Source: Mesorhizobium sp. PAMC28654
Lineage (GTDB): Bacteria > Pseudomonadota > Alphaproteobacteria > Rhizobiales > Rhizobiaceae
NCBI RefSeq assembly: GCF_020616515.1
Contig: NZ_CP085135.1
Span: 4,588,001-4,652,000 of the forward strand
Direction: 5' to 3'
Length of the DNA stretch: 64,000 nucleotides
The notes below the pieces were generated by a model. It saw only the letters and a program-made list of their open reading frames with translations, was not told where the DNA came from and did not search any database. Position 1 is the stretch's first letter; each line of letters begins with the position of its first letter. Positions 9,012 to 17,695 of the stretch are shown piece by piece. The position numbers and the translations under genes are program-made.

Positions 9012-9965
9012 ATGTCCAAACTCACCACCGCGCCGCGCGATGTCTTCCAGACATTCATGAACTTTCCGCTGGTCGAGGATCTCGACACGCTGAACGCTGA
9101 CGTCGCCATTATCGGCATGCCCTATGGCGACCCCTACACGATCGACGAGCTGATCAACGACCAGACCAACGCGCCGACAGCGGTGCGGCGCGCCTCGCAG
9201 CGCATCAGCCAGGCGCTGGACCGCTATGATTTCGACATTGGCGGGCCGGTCTTCGACGGCCAGGACGTCAAGGTCGTCGACGTCGGCGACGTGCCCGGCG
9301 CGGCTGCCGACCATGTCGGGCACTACGGCAGGGCGGAAGCCGCGATCCGCAAGATCCGCGCCGCTGGCGCGCTGCCGATCACCATTGGCGGCGACCACGG
9401 CATTCCGATCCCGATCTTCCGGGCGCTTGACGGCGAGGGCCCGATCACCCTGGTGCAGCTCGACGCCCATCTCGATTGGCGCGACAATGTCAACGGCGTC
9501 AAGGAAGGCTATTCCAGCACCATCCGCCGGGCTTCGGAAATGGCCCATGTCAAGGACATCTTCCAGGTCGGCGTGCGCGGCCAGGGCAGCGCGCGCACCG
9601 AAGAGGTCGAGGCCGCCCGTGCCTATGGCGCCAACATCATCACCACCAATGAATGGCAGGACATCGGCACGGCTGCCCTGCTCAAGCGCATCCCCGATGG
9701 CGGCCGCTACTATCTGACCATCGATGCCGACGGGCTTGATCCGGCGGTCATGCCGGCTGTCGCGGGCCCACAGCCGGGCGGGGTCACCTATCGCCAGACG
9801 ATCGACCTGATCAAGGGACTGTTCGCCAAGGGAGAGGTGGTCGGTGTCGACATCGTCGAGATCACTCCGGCGCGCGATGTCAACGAGATCACCTCGATTA
9901 CCGCTGGCCATATCCTCCTCAACGTCATTGGCGCTGCGGTGCGGGCGGGGCAGTTCAAGCGCTGA
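9012..9965 (+). CDS. Agmatinase / ureohydrolase family protein
   Basis: This 317-aa arginase-fold Mn2+ hydrolase releases urea from a guanidino compound. Metal ligands are visible in GGDHGIPIP, LDAHLDWRD and TIDADGLDPAVMPA; all the usual His and Asp positions are present. AGGAGACCCC precedes ATG 9012. Agmatine, guanidinobutyrate and guanidinopropionate enzymes are not separable by these motifs. Its place behind the transporter suggests it degrades the imported substrate to urea and an amine. Confidence 0.88.
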   Translation: MSKLTTAPRDVFQTFMNFPLVEDLDTLNADVAIIGMPYGDPYTIDELINDQTNAPTAVRRASQRISQALDRYDFDIGGPVFDGQDVKVVDVGDVPGAAADHVGHYGRAEAAIRKIRAAGALPITIGGDHGIPIPIFRALDGEGPITLVQLDAHLDWRDNVNGVKEGYSSTIRRASEMAHVKDIFQVGVRGQGSARTEEVEAARAYGANIITTNEWQDIGTAALLKRIPDGGRYYLTIDADGLDPAVMPAVAGPQPGGVTYRQTIDLIKGLFAKGEVVGVDIVEITPARDVNEITSITAGHILLNVIGAAVRAGQFKR

Positions 9966-10115
9966 GTTCAGGGGATCGCGTGGCGGCCGGGAGCAATTCC
10001 GGCTGCCATGCGGTTTCACGCGGTCTTCGTTCGTGTTGTCGTGCCCTTACGAAAATTCTTGACGGCGGGCCTACGCCGCATTCTACAGAAGGGTGTCCCC
10101 AACCGGAGACGCCAG

Positions 10116-10517
10116 ATGTTCGGTGCCATTCCGCTGCTGATCGTGCCCTTCGTCCTCTACAATCTCGGACTTCTGGGAATATTCGGCGGCGGCGATGATC
10201 CGTGGGCGACCGAGATATTCTCGGTCCACATGATGTCGGGCGGTGTGTTTTCCATGACCCTCGGCGACCTGATGGTGCTGATCGGGCTGATCTTCTTTTT
10301 CGCGGAAATGGTGAAGTCGACACGCACGACCAATGCGTCGATCATGGACCACCTGCTGTCGACTTTTGTCTTCGTGGCGTTCCTGGTCGAGTTCCTGCTG
10401 GTGAAGGGTGCGGCCCATTCCGTCTTCTTCACGCTGATGGTCATCGCGCTCATCGACGTGCTGGCGGGGTTCGCGGTGTCGATGCGATCGGCAAGCCGGG
10501 ATATCAATCTCAACTAA
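10116..10517 (+). CDS. Conserved inner-membrane protein, unknown function
   Basis: This is a 133-aa protein of four predicted transmembrane helices, from IPLLIVPFVLYNLGLLGIF to VIALIDVLAGFAVSM, with few charged residues inside the helices. ATG 10116 follows CCGGAGACGCC; starts further up would add a non-conserved basic lead. I do not recognise a named family. Its TAA is the first part of a repeat element. Confidence 0.72.
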   Translation: MFGAIPLLIVPFVLYNLGLLGIFGGGDDPWATEIFSVHMMSGGVFSMTLGDLMVLIGLIFFFAEMVKSTRTTNASIMDHLLSTFVFVAFLVEFLLVKGAAHSVFFTLMVIALIDVLAGFAVSMRSASRDINLN

Positions 10518-10659
10518 GGATGTGTTGACATCCAGGTGAGCCCGACCTGCGAATGCGGGCTTCTCGCGCTTCCGGTGCCCACGTAGTCAAGTACGCTCCG
10601 CTGCGGTTCTCGGAACCAACCATTTTCGGCTCGGCCAGACCTGAATCTCAACGCATCCT
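10517..10659. repeat. MITE-like element with terminal inverted repeats, copy 1
   Basis: This is a 143-bp element. The left end AGGATGTGTTGACATCCAGG matches the complement of the right end (AGGATGCGTTGAGATTCAGG) with few mismatches. The body (about 10565-10650, from GCGCTTCCGGTGC to TCTCGGAACCAACCATTTTC) is closely matched by the element at 18703. It starts on the TAA of the upstream gene. No open frame is seen. Confidence 0.8.
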
Positions 10660-10680
10660 CGCGCTCGATATCGAGGGCGC

Positions 10681-11112
10681 TCAACCCGGGTCGGCGGTGA
10701 AACCGGCCGCCTCGATGCCGGCAATGGCCGCGGCCTCGTCATTGTCCGAGGTGTCGCCGGAAATGCCGACCGCGCCGATGACGACACCAGCCTTGTCGCG
10801 GATCAGAACGCCGCCGACAACCGGCAGGACACGTCCGCCCGAGACATCGGAAATGCCGGCGACTAGATGCGGGCGCTCCTTGGCGAAGGCTTCCACGTGG
10901 CGCGACCCCATGCCGATGGCAAGCGCGCCATAGGCTTTTCCGGCAGACATTTGCGGGCGCAGGAACGAGGCGCCGTCCTGGCGCTGGAAGGCGACCAAAT
11001 GGGCGCCGGCATCAAGCACCGAGACGCCCAGCGGCTTGAGCTTGAGCTCGGCTCCCTTGGCAAAGGCGGCGTCGATGATCTGCTTGGCCTTTTCGAGCGT
11101 CAGTACTGTCAT
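10681..11112 (-). CDS. GlcG/HbpS family heme-degradation-like protein
   Basis: This is a 143-aa alpha/beta protein of the GlcG/HbpS (DUF336) family, with VSVLDAGAHLVAFQRQDGAS and GGVLIRDKAGVVIGAVGISGDTS followed by a DNDEAAAIAGIEAAG helix. Members have been linked to heme binding or to glycolate and diol operons. CAGGAGATTACC precedes ATG 11112, which makes this start secure. The stand-alone setting gives no further hint of its role. Confidence 0.85.
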   Translation of the reverse strand: MTVLTLEKAKQIIDAAFAKGAELKLKPLGVSVLDAGAHLVAFQRQDGASFLRPQMSAGKAYGALAIGMGSRHVEAFAKERPHLVAGISDVSGGRVLPVVGGVLIRDKAGVVIGAVGISGDTSDNDEAAAIAGIEAAGFTADPG

Positions 11113-11326
11113 GGTAATCTCCTGTGGGAAGGCGTGGATCATTGACCGGGTGCGGGCGGTGCGAAATCCCGGTTTCGGTTGAAATTGCTTCGCCGGAAAG
11201 GGCGGAATAGGCAGCGACCGCGACAGGCGGCGGCAACGTGTCGATCACGTCGCCAGTCCCCGCACCATCCGGATATGGCGGGTGCAGCGTGCGTGCTTCT
11301 GGATCTGCTTTTGAAGGTGGAACCCG

Positions 11327-11566
11327 CTAGGCGGTTTTCTTCTTGGCGCGCGCCGGCTTCTTGGCCGGCGCGGCAGGCGCATTGGCGAGGTCTTCGGCCT
11401 CCTTGGCAAGGCGGAGCGCCCGCAGCTTGTTGGTCTTGGCCTGCCGGGCATCGCTCTCGGCGACATACTCGGCCATCGCCTTCTGGCGCACGGTGGCGGC
11501 CTCTTCCTGTTTCTTGAAGCGCGAATCGGCGCGTGCGCGGGCGGTGTCCTTAGAGTTCTCAACCAA
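11327..11566 (-). CDS. Small Lys/Ala-rich coiled-coil protein
   Basis: This is a 79-aa highly charged helical protein (VENSKDTARARADSRFKKQE...) ending in an Ala/Pro/Lys tail, KKPARAKKKTA. The only start I find in the frame is a TTG at 11566; the frame closes upstream at a TGA near 11605. The tail resembles nucleic-acid-binding extensions, but that is inference. No named family is recognised. Confidence 0.6.
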   Translation of the reverse strand: MVENSKDTARARADSRFKKQEEAATVRQKAMAEYVAESDARQAKTNKLRALRLAKEAEDLANAPAAPAKKPARAKKKTA

Positions 11567-11644
11567 GTGCTTTATCCAATCCCGTGAAATATGTTTTTCA
11601 ACTCATTGATAGCAGAGCCGGCCCGCAAATGGCAAAATAAGTGA

Positions 11645-12163
11645 TCAACTGGCCGGAGCGTTCACGGCCTTGCGAGCCATCACCGCTTCATACGCGGCCC
11701 GCAAGGTTGCGCGCACGGTGGCGTCGGAGGGGCTGCTGGCCGGCGTGCCCAGATGCTCGTGGCGCAGCTCTTCCATGAATTGCTCCCACATCGGCGAACC
11801 GCCTTTTTCGAGAAGCTCGGCGCGGATCGACAGCTCGTCGCTCACCGGCAGCCAGACACGGCCCCAGGCACCGAGATGCGCCAGGATCGGCACCAGCGTG
11901 ATGGCCATTTCGGTCAGGCTGTAGATGGCCTTCTGCTTGTGGGTGGGATCGTCCGCCTTGGTCAGCATGCCCAGCTCCATCAGCCGCTTCAGCCGGTCGG
12001 CGAGGATGTTGGAGGCGATCCCTTCCATCGAGCCTTTGAGCAACTCGCGAAAATGGCGTTTGCCGCCGAAAATCATGTCGCGAAGGATGATCAGACTCCA
12101 CCGGTCGCCGAACACCTCCAGCGACAGGTTGATCGGACATCCGGACCGGCGCTCGATGCTCAT
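11645..12163 (-). CDS. HxlR family transcriptional regulator
   Basis: This is a 172-aa regulator with the HxlR winged helix. CPINLSLEVFGDRWSLIILR is its signature, followed by FRELLKGSMEGIASNILADR and the wing YSLTEMAITLVPIL. The cysteine near residue 9 matches the redox-sensing Cys of many HxlR proteins. It is divergent from the alpha/beta hydrolase at 12264 and probably controls it from the shared 100-bp gap. It carries a C-terminal extension of about 60 residues beyond the minimal domain. Confidence 0.9.
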   Translation of the reverse strand: MSIERRSGCPINLSLEVFGDRWSLIILRDMIFGGKRHFRELLKGSMEGIASNILADRLKRLMELGMLTKADDPTHKQKAIYSLTEMAITLVPILAHLGAWGRVWLPVSDELSIRAELLEKGGSPMWEQFMEELRHEHLGTPASSPSDATVRATLRAAYEAVMARKAVNAPAS

Positions 12164-12182
12164 GCGACTCTCCGAGAAAAAC

Positions 12183-12236
12183 CGGTTGCATTATCGTATC
12201 GGTTTTATATCGTGCAACCGATTGTGAAATGCAATC
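12183..12236. promoter_or_regulatory. Candidate HxlR operator region
   Basis: In the divergent intergenic gap, CGGTTGCA (12183-12190) is the exact complement of TGCAACCG (12213-12220). Just right of it ATTG and CAAT form a smaller dyad. The AT-rich spacer could hold -10 elements for both genes. Confidence 0.5.
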
Positions 12237-12263
12237 AGTTATGAAGGCCAGGAGACTCCCGAC

Positions 12264-13100
12264 ATGGCGATGAGCGAACACCCGGAGATCACCTCGCAGG
12301 CCTTTGGAGATCCCGCAAACCCGCCGATACTGCTGATCATGGGCGCCATGGCTTCGATGCTTTGGTGGCCGGAGGCGCTTTGCCGGAAACTGGCCGACGC
12401 CGGCCTGTTCGTGATCCGCTATGACAATCGCGACACCGGCCGCTCGAACAAATATCCGCCCGGAGCGCCGCCTTATACGCTCGACGACATGGCTGATGAT
12501 GCGATCCATGTGCTCGACAGCCATGGCATCGGAGAGGCCCATATTGTCGGCATGTCGATGGGCGGCATGATCGCGCAGCTTACGGCGCTCGAGCATCCCG
12601 GCCGTGTCCTGTCGCTTACGGTCATCAGCAGTTCGCCGATCGGAACCGACACGTCCGACCTGCCGGGAACGGCCGAGGCCTACATGGAGCATTCGGCCGG
12701 CGGCGAGCAAGTCGACTGGTCCGATCGCGGCCAGGTGGTCGATTTCATCACCAGGGATGCGCGGATGATCGCCGGCGTGACGCATCCGTTCGATGATAAA
12801 CGGACAAGGGCGTTTATCGAAGGGGATTACGACCGTTCCGGCGGCTTTCTGAGCGCGACCAATCATTTCATGCTCAAGGGTGGCGAGGGCTGGAAGGGCC
12901 GCCTCGGCGAAATCGCGGCCCCGCTGCTTGTCCTGCACGGCACGGCGGATCCCATCTTCCCGATCGAGCACGGCGCGGCACTTGCCGACGCGGTTGCCGG
13001 GGCACGGCTTGTCCGCATTGCAGGCGGTGGTCACGAACTTCACCCCGACGATTGGACAACGATAGCCGCAGCGATCGTCGCTCACGCCCAGGCCGGCTAA
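12264..13100 (+). CDS. Alpha/beta hydrolase
   Basis: This 278-aa alpha/beta-fold hydrolase has an oxyanion region near LLIMGAMASMLWW, then FVIRYDNRDTGRS, the nucleophile elbow GMSMGGMI, the acid in LHGTADPIFP and the catalytic His in AGGGHELHP. The pattern resembles aclacinomycin methylesterase- or tetracycline-hydrolase-like esterases. An AGGAG lies about 9 bases before ATG 12264. It is divergent from the HxlR regulator. The substrate is unknown. Confidence 0.87.
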   Translation: MAMSEHPEITSQAFGDPANPPILLIMGAMASMLWWPEALCRKLADAGLFVIRYDNRDTGRSNKYPPGAPPYTLDDMADDAIHVLDSHGIGEAHIVGMSMGGMIAQLTALEHPGRVLSLTVISSSPIGTDTSDLPGTAEAYMEHSAGGEQVDWSDRGQVVDFITRDARMIAGVTHPFDDKRTRAFIEGDYDRSGGFLSATNHFMLKGGEGWKGRLGEIAAPLLVLHGTADPIFPIEHGAALADAVAGARLVRIAGGGHELHPDDWTTIAAAIVAHAQAG

Positions 13101-13221
13101 GAGCATGGCCGGACTTGACGCTTCGGGCTTGCGGCAATAGTTAAGTAAATGCTTCAGTGTTTGAACTTTCACGAAAACGAAGCGCCAAGGCTGGCGCGCC
13201 AACGAACAGACGAGCAGGACA

Positions 13222-13878
13222 ATGACCCTTACGCTTCACTTTCACCCGCTGGCCTCCTTCTGCTGGAAGCCGTTGATCGCGCTCTATGAGAACGGCACGC
13301 CGTTCACATCGGTCATCGTCGATCTCGGCAACGAGCAGTCGAGGGCCGCCTTCCTGAAATTGTCACCCTCGGGAAAGATGCCGGCGTTGCGCGACGACGC
13401 GCGCGACCGCACGGTGCCGGAATCGACCATCATCGTCGAATATCTGGCCGCGCATTACCCGGGGCCGGTCGATCTGCTCCCCGCCGATGTCGATCTCGCC
13501 AGCAGGGTTCGCGTGGCCGACCGCTTCTATGATTTCTACGTGCAGGAGCCGATGCAGAAGATCGTCGCCGACCGGTTGCGGCCGGAAGGCAAGACCGATC
13601 CTTTCGGCGTCGAACAGGCCCGCCGCCAGCTGCGCAATTCCTATGCCTTCCTTGAGCAGGATATGCGGACAAAGAGCTGGGCGACGGGCGAAACCTTCAC
13701 CATGGCCGACTGCGCGGCGTCGCCGGCGCTCTTCTACGCCAACAAGGTCGAGCCATTCGGCGACGGATATCCGGCGGTGAAGCGTTATCACGACCGGCTG
13801 GTGGAGCGGCCGTCCTTCGCCCGGGTGATCGAGGAAGCGCGGCCCTATTTCCACATGTTTCCCTACAATAACGGTTAA
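13222..13878 (+). CDS. Glutathione S-transferase family protein
   Basis: This 218-aa protein has an N-terminal thioredoxin-like GST domain (residues 1-80). It includes SPSGKMPALRDD with the cis-proline and VPESTIIVEYLAAHYPG, which binds the glutamyl part of GSH. A helical C-terminal domain follows with TMADCAASPALFYAN. It begins a same-strand run with ArsR (5 bases downstream), SRPBCC, NTF2-like and SRPBCC genes, so it may be co-expressed with them. Confidence 0.88.
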   Translation: MTLTLHFHPLASFCWKPLIALYENGTPFTSVIVDLGNEQSRAAFLKLSPSGKMPALRDDARDRTVPESTIIVEYLAAHYPGPVDLLPADVDLASRVRVADRFYDFYVQEPMQKIVADRLRPEGKTDPFGVEQARRQLRNSYAFLEQDMRTKSWATGETFTMADCAASPALFYANKVEPFGDGYPAVKRYHDRLVERPSFARVIEEARPYFHMFPYNNG

Positions 13879-13883
13879 AGCCG

Positions 13884-14228
13884 ATGCTGCACGATCCGGC
13901 CCAGCTTGATCTGATGTTCCAGGCGCTCGCCGATCCGGCGCGCCGGCAGATGGTCGACCGATTGTCGCGGGGGCCCGCATCGGTCAGCCAACTGGCCGAG
14001 CCGCTGGCGATGTCGCTGTCGGCCGTCGTCCAGCACCTGAACGTGCTGGAGGCAAGCGGCCTTGTCCGCACCGAAAAGCTTGGCCGGGTGCGCACCTGCC
14101 AGATCGAACCGAAGGCACTGAGGGCCGCCGAACACTGGATCAACGAACGGCGCCTGACATGGGAGCGCCGGCTCGATCGGCTGGGCGACTTTCTTGCCGA
14201 AACCAATGACGAGACCGAGGGAAACTGA
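13884..14228 (+). CDS. ArsR-type transcriptional regulator
   Basis: This 114-aa winged-helix regulator has FQALADPARRQMVDRLSRGP, then the recognition helix in LAMSLSAVVQHLNVLEASGL and the wing VRTEKLGRVRTC. No ArsR metal-binding Cys pair is seen. It belongs to the subgroup routinely paired with AHSA1/SRPBCC genes. It starts 5 bases after the GST gene and ends 11 bases before the first SRPBCC gene, so it is probably an autoregulator of this operon. Confidence 0.9.
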   Translation: MLHDPAQLDLMFQALADPARRQMVDRLSRGPASVSQLAEPLAMSLSAVVQHLNVLEASGLVRTEKLGRVRTCQIEPKALRAAEHWINERRLTWERRLDRLGDFLAETNDETEGN

Positions 14229-14239
14229 AGGAGGCCATC

Positions 14240-14713
14240 ATGACCGAAGCATCCGTGACACATGCCACCATCGTACTCGAACGCACCTACGACGCCTCGT
14301 CGGCGCGGGTGTTCAAGGCCCTGGCCGACCCGCAAGCGCGCATGCGCTGGGGAACACCTTCGAAACATGTCGAGCTGATCTACGACAAGGCCGACTTTCG
14401 CGTCGGCGGGCTGGACGTCAGTCGCTGCGGGCCGCGTGGCAAACTGATCTACCGGGTGGAAACCCGCTATCTGGATATCGAACCCGAACATCGGATCGTC
14501 TCGACCGAAACCGTGTCGGAGGGCTGGAACCGGCTTTCGGTGTCCCTGATCACGGTCGAACTCAAGGCACAGGGCAAATCCACGCGGCTTATCCTTACCG
14601 ACCAGGTCGCGGCTTTCGGCGACAAGGACATGATCGCCGGCAGCGAAGCTGGATTCAGCGCCGCGCTGGACAATCTCGCGGCGGAGTTTTCGAGCGAGCC
14701 CGCCAACGCCTGA
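14240..14713 (+). CDS. SRPBCC (AHSA1-like) protein 1
   Basis: This is a 157-aa START/Bet v1-like fold protein with LERTYDASSARVFKALADPQ, then DFRVGGLDVSRCGPRGKLIY and the C-terminal helix SEAGFSAALDNLAAEF. Such proteins bind small hydrophobic ligands and are typically paired with the upstream ArsR type. GGAGG precedes ATG 14240. It is paralogous to the protein at 15141. Confidence 0.87.
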   Translation: MTEASVTHATIVLERTYDASSARVFKALADPQARMRWGTPSKHVELIYDKADFRVGGLDVSRCGPRGKLIYRVETRYLDIEPEHRIVSTETVSEGWNRLSVSLITVELKAQGKSTRLILTDQVAAFGDKDMIAGSEAGFSAALDNLAAEFSSEPANA

Positions 14714-14752
14714 TCTGGCAAACGCCATACCAAGCAGAAGGGAGTTTCCACC

Positions 14753-15127
14753 ATGCCAGGCAAAAGCAGATCGGAGCTGATCCGCGGCTACTTCGCTGCC
14801 TACAAGGCGAATGACCGCGAAATCATCGAGGCTGTCCTGACCGATGATTTCACCTTCACCAGCCCTTATGACGATGCCATCGACCGGGCGACCTATTTCG
14901 TCAGGTGCTGGCCCAACAGCAAGCCCTTCAAGTCGATCACCATCGAGAGGATATGCGAGGACGGGGACAGCGCCTTCGTTCTCTACCGTTGCGAAACGCT
15001 CGACGGCAAAAGTTTCCGCAACACCGAGCTTCATACGTTCCGGGGCACCCGGCTGTGCAATGTCGAGGTCTATTTCGGCGCCGCCTACAAGGACGGCGTC
15101 TTCATCACCCAGCAACCATCGAGCTAG
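14753..15127 (+). CDS. Nuclear transport factor 2 / SnoaL-like protein
   Basis: This is a 124-aa cone-fold protein with [20 protein letters not shown] and a Phe/Thr-rich strand [16 protein letters not shown], typical of SnoaL-like small enzymes or ligand-binding proteins. AAGGGAG lies upstream of ATG 14753. It lies between two SRPBCC genes in the same operon. No specific reaction can be assigned. Confidence 0.8.
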   Translation: MPGKSRSELIRGYFAAYKANDREIIEAVLTDDFTFTSPYDDAIDRATYFVRCWPNSKPFKSITIERICEDGDSAFVLYRCETLDGKSFRNTELHTFRGTRLCNVEVYFGAAYKDGVFITQQPSS

Positions 15128-15140
15128 CAGGAGAATTCCG

Positions 15141-15605
15141 ATGACCCAGCGATCCGTCGTTCACTCCACCTTTGTCATCGACCGCTTCTATCCGGTGCCG
15201 CCCGCGAAAGTCTATTTCGCGCTGAGCGATCCGGTGGCCAAGAGACGCTGGTTCACGGACCCCAGCAACCCGATGCCCAGCAGGCACGAAATGGATTTTC
15301 GCGTCGGTGGCAAGGAGGTCAATGCCGGCGGCCCGAAGGACGGACCGATCCACGTCTACAATGCCACCTATCAGGACATCGTGCCGGACCAGCGCATCGT
15401 CTACAGCTACGACATGCTTTTTGGCGAAACCCGCATCTCGGTGTCGCTGGCCACGATCGAGTTGCATGCCGAAGGGAAGGGCACGCGGCTGGTGCTGACC
15501 GAGCAGGGCGCCTTTCTCGACGGCCATGACAACTCGGCCACCCGCGAGCATGGCACACGTGAACTGCTCGATGCGCTGGGAGCGGCCCTGTCGGCTGAAG
15601 CCTGA
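15141..15605 (+). CDS. SRPBCC (AHSA1-like) protein 2
   Basis: This is a 154-aa SRPBCC protein with [20 protein letters not shown], then [15 protein letters not shown] and [14 protein letters not shown], followed by a C-terminal helix. ATG 15141 follows AGCAGGAGAATTCC, which fixes the start. It is the last gene of the run that begins with the GST. It is a clear paralogue of 14240, so the operon holds a duplicated ligand-binding module. Confidence 0.87.
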   Translation: MTQRSVVHSTFVIDRFYPVPPAKVYFALSDPVAKRRWFTDPSNPMPSRHEMDFRVGGKEVNAGGPKDGPIHVYNATYQDIVPDQRIVYSYDMLFGETRISVSLATIELHAEGKGTRLVLTEQGAFLDGHDNSATREHGTRELLDALGAALSAEA

Positions 15606-15689
15606 TTTCGGCTACCGGTATCAGGTGAGGGCTTAAGCGCGCCGCGCTATTGCGGATTCACGCGACGCGCGTCAGGTCTTTGTCTTCCT

Positions 15690-15736
15690 GCATGTCGTTG
15701 TCCCAAAACCGCTGCGCACTTTTGGGTGACAAGCAT
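15690..15736. repeat. REP-like palindrome, copy B
   Basis: GCATGTCG...TCCCAAAA pairs with TTTTGGG...AAGCAT around a CCGCTGCGCAC loop. It lies between convergent genes and reaches the TGA (15736-15738) of the minus-strand ArsR-type gene. Confidence 0.85.
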
Positions 15737-15999
15737 CAGGTCTCCCAGAACTGATCGAGCCAGAGGTTCAGCTTCAGGAAACCGGCATTGCTCACCGTAT
15801 AGACGCGCCTTGTTCCTTCCGGCTTGGCGTTGACCAGGCCGGCATCAAGCAGCACCTTCAGGTGCTGGGAGACGGCGGGTCGCGATACCGGCAGTCCGGC
15901 GGCCAATTCGTTGACGGTCTTCGGGCCGCGCCGGAGTTCTTCCAAGAGATGGCGCCGGTTGGGGTCGGCAATCGCCATGAAGGCGTCGGAAAACATCAT
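15736..15999 (-). CDS. ArsR-type transcriptional regulator (short)
   Basis: This is an 87-aa winged-helix regulator with FMAIADPNRRHLLEELRRGP, then the recognition helix in LPVSRPAVSQHLKVLLDAGL and the wing AKPEGTRRVYTV. It belongs to the same subgroup as the regulator at 13884. It ends soon after the wing, so it is shorter than typical members, and no metal-site cysteines are seen. The end is marked by palindrome copy B. It may act on the SRPBCC operon next door, but that is inference. Confidence 0.85.
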   Translation of the reverse strand: MMFSDAFMAIADPNRRHLLEELRRGPKTVNELAAGLPVSRPAVSQHLKVLLDAGLVNAKPEGTRRVYTVSNAGFLKLNLWLDQFWET

Positions 16000-16030
16000 A
16001 CCTTATTTGTGAGGCAAAGCTTTTCGAATC

Positions 16031-17278
16031 TCAACCATTGGTTTCAGCTTTTCTTCGAGGATCAAGTCGCAACGCTTCCGGCGTGACCGAGCGGTCGGCC
16101 GGCTGTGTCTTGAAGGCGTCGCGGCCTTCGATCGGCACGGGGGCGCGGCGGCTGATGCGCAGCAGCGTATAGGCGGCGAGACTGAGATGCGCGAGCGCCG
16201 TCGCCAGGAACAGGCCTTCCGGCCGAACCCAGCCCATCAGTGCCGCGGCCAGCAACGGCCCGATCATCGTGCCGAACCCATAGAGCAGCAGCAGCCCGCC
16301 CGAGACCTTGACGAAATCCTCCGAGCGGGCGTGATCGTTGGCATGAGCGACGGCGATCGAATAGAGCGTGTAGGCAAAGGCGCCGTAGGCGGCAGTGCAG
16401 ATAAGGACGAGAACAGCGGAACGCGGCTCGAGCAGGAAGATCGCCAGCGCGAACAGCGCTGCGCCGAAGGCAGCACCCGCCAGCACGAAACGTCGATCAG
16501 TCGTGTCGGACAGGCGGCCGGCTGGAAGCTGCATGGCGGCGCCGGCGACGACGACGAGGCTCATCATCAAGGCAATCTCGGGCGTCGAAATGCCGATGCG
16601 CGCGCCGTAGACCGCGCCAAGCGTGCCCCAGGCGCCATTGGCTATGCCGACCAACAGGCAAGCGACCGCCGACACCGGCGAATTGGCATAAAGGCCTTTG
16701 ACGTCGAGCGAGACGTCCTGCAGCGGCTTGGGATGCGACGCTGTCGAAACGGCGGTCGGAATGAGCGACAGGCAGAACAGTATGCCGGTGATCATGAACA
16801 GCGAGGCCGAATTCACGTCGCCGCCGGCGACGATCATCTGTCCGCCCATGATCGAGGCGTAGGTGACCATCATGTAGAGGCCGAAGACGGTGCCGCGGTT
16901 CTCGTTCGTCGCCTTCTCGTTCAGCCAGCTTTCGATGACCATGAAGGCGCCGGCCATGGTGAAGCCGGTGAAGGCGCGCAGCAGGATCCAGACATACTCG
17001 TCGATGATCAGGCCGGTGAGCAATGCGACGATCGCTCCCGATGCGGCGAAGGCGCCGAAGGCCCGCACATGACCGGCTCGGCGCACGATGCGCGGGGCAA
17101 AGAAGCAGCCGGTGACGAAGCCACCCGCCCAGGCGGTGCCCATCAGGCCGAGCGATGCCGTTGAGAAACCTTCAAGCTGACCGCGCAGCGGCAGGAGCAG
17201 GCCGTGCAAGCCGGATGCCGCTAGCAGGAAAGCAGTGCCGCGAAGCAGCGAGAGGATCGGTCGGTAGGCTGCGAACAT
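16031..17278 (-). CDS. MFS transporter (YcaD-like)
   Basis: This is a 12-helix major facilitator of about 415 aa. LGLMGTAWAGGFVTGCFFAP followed by RIVRRAGHVRAF matches the loop 2-3 motif of the YcaD-like subgroup. FTGFTMAGAFMVIESWLNE with the conserved ESWLN is also typical. Substrates of this group are unproven. ATG 17278 (MFAAYRPILSLL) is preferred over a TTG at 17311, which would add 11 polar residues. Confidence 0.85.
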   Translation of the reverse strand: MFAAYRPILSLLRGTAFLLAASGLHGLLLPLRGQLEGFSTASLGLMGTAWAGGFVTGCFFAPRIVRRAGHVRAFGAFAASGAIVALLTGLIIDEYVWILLRAFTGFTMAGAFMVIESWLNEKATNENRGTVFGLYMMVTYASIMGGQMIVAGGDVNSASLFMITGILFCLSLIPTAVSTASHPKPLQDVSLDVKGLYANSPVSAVACLLVGIANGAWGTLGAVYGARIGISTPEIALMMSLVVVAGAAMQLPAGRLSDTTDRRFVLAGAAFGAALFALAIFLLEPRSAVLVLICTAAYGAFAYTLYSIAVAHANDHARSEDFVKVSGGLLLLYGFGTMIGPLLAAALMGWVRPEGLFLATALAHLSLAAYTLLRISRRAPVPIEGRDAFKTQPADRSVTPEALRLDPRRKAETNG

Positions 17279-17368
17279 GTTTTGATCCGGCTGGAGTTTG
17301 CTGAAGCGCAAGGTCTGAAGACAGTTGCATTCCGGCTTTTCGGCGGCGTCAAACCGGTGCTTTCGAAA

Positions 17369-17563
17369 CTATCCGCGTCGGAACAATGCCTCGGCCGCGG
17401 ACTTCGTGGTGTCCTTGGCCTTGAGTTCGGCTTCCAACCTGGCGATCTCTTCTCGCAAGATGACGATCCGCTCCGACAATTCGCCGACGGAAAGCAGCGA
17501 CAGGTCCTGCCCGATCTCGTGCGGGCGCGCATTTTTCTTGGGTTCGTCGTCGAAGATCGCCAT
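17369..17563 (-). CDS. DUF1192 family protein
   Basis: This is a 64-aa acidic helical protein: MAIFDDEPKKNARPHEIGQD, then LSLLSVGELSERIVILREEI and ARLEAELKAK. This is the DUF1192 pattern, common and uncharacterised in alphaproteobacteria. CAGGGAGGAGCGACG precedes ATG 17563. It is divergent from the oxidoreductase at 17696. Confidence 0.88.
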   Translation of the reverse strand: MAIFDDEPKKNARPHEIGQDLSLLSVGELSERIVILREEIARLEAELKAKDTTKSAAEALFRRG

Positions 17564-17637
17564 CGTCGCTCCTCCCTGATTTGGCCATTTGCCTGATTTG
17601 GCAATGAGCATACATAGGGCAGGGGCACGGATGCAAA

Positions 17638-17673
17638 CATCGGGCAAGATTTGGGCATCGGGCAAGATTCGGG
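17638..17673. repeat. 18-bp tandem duplication in the divergent promoter region
   Basis: CATCGGGCAAGATTTGGG (17638-17655) is followed directly by CATCGGGCAAGATTCGGG, with one mismatch. It sits 23 bases before the 17696 start. A second direct repeat, CCTGATTTGGC, occurs just left of it near 17576 and 17591. Confidence 0.75.
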
Positions 17674-17695
17674 CGAACCAGGATTGGAAATACGC

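Noticed and set aside
11688..13202. A 504-codon minus-strand open frame across the alpha/beta hydrolase and the HxlR gene
   Set aside because: It overlaps two genes with clear motifs in other frames and has no recognisable domain.
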